Assembly: GCA_947650365.1 (NCBI GenBank)
Contig: OX393549.1
Span: 82,042,819-82,106,818, forward strand
From: Chamaelirium japonicum
Lineage: Eukaryota; Streptophyta; Magnoliopsida; Liliales; Melanthiaceae
Direction of reading: 5' to 3'
Length of the DNA: 64,000 nucleotides
The translations under genes were made by a program, and so were the position numbers. The notes under the pieces were generated by a model, which did no database searches, was not told where the DNA came from, and worked only from the letters and a program-made list of their open reading frames with translations. Of the stretch, positions 62,046 through 64,000 are shown piece by piece. Within the stretch, counting starts at the first letter, position 1; the number at the start of each line of letters is the position of its first letter.

Positions 62046-62930
62046 CTAAAAAAAAACCAAAAGGGTTGTTAGCAAGCTGTTCAAAAGCTCAACTCATTCA
62101 GTAGCAGATTTAGATATGAGCAGTTTTAAGTTCTCGAGTAGTGGCTTTGAATAATCCTATTTCTAGGATGAGTGGACAGATAAAGTTGTGAAAGCATGAC
62201 CACTTATACTACCTAGATTCAATGATTGATGCTGGTCAAAAATCATGTTTGAGAAAAAATAGAGCATATCGACAGAAATCACTATGAGGTCATTCATGTT
62301 TGCTTCGCGAAATGATCAGAAGTCCAAGCATTAGGAACATCCATTCCGAAAGCTATGGCTCCGAAGCCTGAAGGGCAAGGAGAGGGTAAATTATCAGACC
62401 TTGTCCGCAGGATGCACCCACAGTCCAGAAATTACCCCGAAGCCTGATTGTGTGTTTAGGGTGATCATATTGTGCAGTTACTTGGGCTAATCACATATAT
62501 TTAACCGGATACAAGATTCATGATAATAGACAACTTCATTATTACAAGCCTTCTATTCAAAAACTTCCAACTCAAAAAACCAAACTTTCTGTAATATGAA
62601 TAAAACTTTGCTTTCACGAGATAATTACAGAAACTTAATATAAGGCATCCAAAATTACTAACCAGATCTCCCTTTGTACAAGATTAAGCTAAAAAAATCA
62701 CATTATAAGGACTACTCAATTTATCTCCAGCTTGACTCTTACTAGTTAGGATGCACTTCCGGAAGTCATACTCGAAAATATTAGGGTGAGCTACACATCC
62801 CAGTGGGAAATAATCCTTGCAAGAATAATATTCTATATATACTAACATAGGAAGCACCGATACGGATACGGGGATATGTGGATTTTTGAAAAAATAGGAT
62901 ACACGGTACGGCAGGAATATGTTTGTAATT

Positions 62931-62934
<4 letters not shown>

Positions 62935-62990
<56 letters not shown>
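62935..62990. repeat. (AT)n microsatellite, about 56 bp
   Basis: An AT run ends exactly where the GGGAGCCTGC inverted-repeat element begins; a shorter ATATATAAATATATATAAT run resumes after it at about 63393. Confidence 0.9.
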
Positions 62991-62991
<1 letters not shown>

Positions 62992-62994
<3 letters not shown>

Positions 62995-63392
62995 GGGGCG
63001 GGGAGCCTGCACCCGAGGTGTAGCATCGTTGCTGCACCTCTCGCTTGTTTACCTCCCTAGAAGTTTTGGAATTTGATGAAATTTGGTGAGGATGTTGTCT
63101 AGGGTAAGATGATCATCCTCACCAATTTTCATCAAATTCCAAAACTTCTAGAGGGGTCAAATGGTCGAAGCAAAATCTGCATATTTTAACGGTGATTGCG
63201 GACGGCTGATTTTACTTCGACCATTTGACCCCCCTAGAAGTTTTAGAATTTATTGATTTTTTGTGAGGATGATAACCTTACCCTAGATAACACCTCCACC
63301 AAAAATCACGAAATTCTAAAACTTCTAGGACCCTCAAACAATGCCTGAGGTGCAGGAACGACGCTACACCTCAGGTGCAGGCTCCCTTTTCC
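62992..63392. mobile_element. Four-armed foldback element with GGGAGCCTGCACC-type ends
   Basis: Outer arms of about 50 bp (GGGAGCCTGCACCCGAGGTG and its inverse CACCTCAGGTGCAGGCTCCC) enclose two further hairpins. Hairpin 1 (63050-63160) pairs CTAGAAGTTTTGGAATTTG with its inverse. Hairpin 2 (63205-63335) pairs CTAGAAGTTTTAGAATTT with its inverse. TA-rich sequence flanks both ends, which would fit a TA target but is confounded by the microsatellite. Confidence 0.7.
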
Positions 63393-64000
63393 CATATATA
63401 AATATATATAATAGTAATAATTAAATATAATATTTTTTGTGCTAGAATAGAATATGGATAGTGAATAGTTTGAAAATTAAATGATCATACTCATCATTCA
63501 TTACATGATTTACATCCAATACAACCAAAAAATACAAAGCTAGTTCATATTCATCCATTACAAAAAAGTAACGCTAACAACATTACGCAAGTGTCACATT
63601 CATCGCCCATAACGCTAGCAAAAAACGTTTACAAAATACAAAGTTAGTGTCACATGCGTCATCCAAAAAACAAAACATATAAATGATATCATTAAGCAAA
63701 TGATCACGTAGAGAATTTAGACACATATCCGACGTTTCGGTCGAGTTTCGGTTGGGTTTGGGTCGGTTTCTTGGATTTTGGACTACATTATCATCCATAC
63801 ATATCCCGGCGTATCGATCCCGTATCCCGGCATATCGGTCCCGTATCCCCGGCATATCGGCCCCTGTATCCCCGGCGTATGGGATCTTTTTTTTTTTTTT
63901 TTGAAACCCCGATACTTCCTAGCCGTATCGAATACGTATCCCACCGTATCGGGCCGTATCAGAGTATCGGAAAGTATCCGATACGGATACAACACCTGTT

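Larger units (their letters stand above)
62845..64000. repeat. Possible CGATACGG-type element, right end at the window edge
   Basis: ACCGATACGGATACGGGGAT at about 62857 and a series of CGTATCCC, CGATACTT and CCGATACGGATAC strings at 63790-63990 look like the two ends of one inverted-repeat element. The window stops near the right end, so neither size nor TSD can be fixed. Confidence 0.4.

Overview
This is nuclear DNA from a flowering plant. The evidence is intron-bearing plant gene families (a BAT2-N protein, a GT37 xyloglucan-type fucosyltransferase, a Tic22-like protein) embedded in plant LTR, LINE, SINE, MULE and hAT-type repeats. The GC-rich first exons of the BAT2-N and fucosyltransferase genes suggest a monocot, perhaps a non-grass one; that is inference and the species cannot be named from the sequence alone.

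There are three host genes. (1) A BAT2-N-domain gene runs on the minus strand from about 11.07 kb to beyond the left edge; six coding exons are visible, and its introns carry inverted-repeat elements at about 1.0, 2.4 and 4.3 kb. (2) A fucosyltransferase gene runs on the plus strand with two coding exons (46306-46540 and 54311-55776) split by a 7.8 kb intron. (3) The last five coding exons of a Tic22-like gene lie on the minus strand (59495-62045); its 5' part is beyond the right edge.

The 11.2-46.1 kb interval is almost entirely mobile DNA. From left to right it holds a decayed RNase H fragment (11.5 kb), a duplicated MITE interrupted by a hAT-like element (12.5-13.5 kb), a hAT-like MITE with an exact 8-bp target duplication (14.4-14.9 kb), a SINE with an exact 15-bp target duplication (15.2-15.5 kb), and a LINE spanning 16.1-38.6 kb on the minus strand. 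The LINE is split in ORF2 by a long LTR (19537-35115, TSD GGGAG). That LTR was itself hit twice: by a full-length Copia element (20545-30372) and by an oppositely oriented solo LTR of the same Copia family (30961-32914, TSD GGACC). Next comes a foldback MITE with an 85-bp (TA)n core and a 9-bp TSD, a second inverted-repeat element, and a 6.24-kb Mutator-like element (39840-46079) with 82-bp perfect terminal inverted repeats and an exact 9-bp TSD.

The Mutator-like element is the most interesting object here. It carries a MULE transposase gene (one intron, two in-frame stops), a convergent open frame resembling DUF1985 (the domain often joined to Ulp1-like proteases in plant MULEs), an array of about ten 91-bp hairpin-forming repeats built on GACGAAA motifs, and a 320-bp tandem duplication rich in the same motif. 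It ends only 226 bp before the fucosyltransferase start codon, so it may have replaced or now supplies part of that gene's promoter.

The right third holds minisatellites in the fucosyltransferase intron, a long (TA)n foldback inside a Tic22-like intron, and a four-armed foldback element inserted next to another (TA)n tract. I saw no tRNA or rRNA gene and no CRISPR array. All claims rest on reading the sequence; no searches were run.
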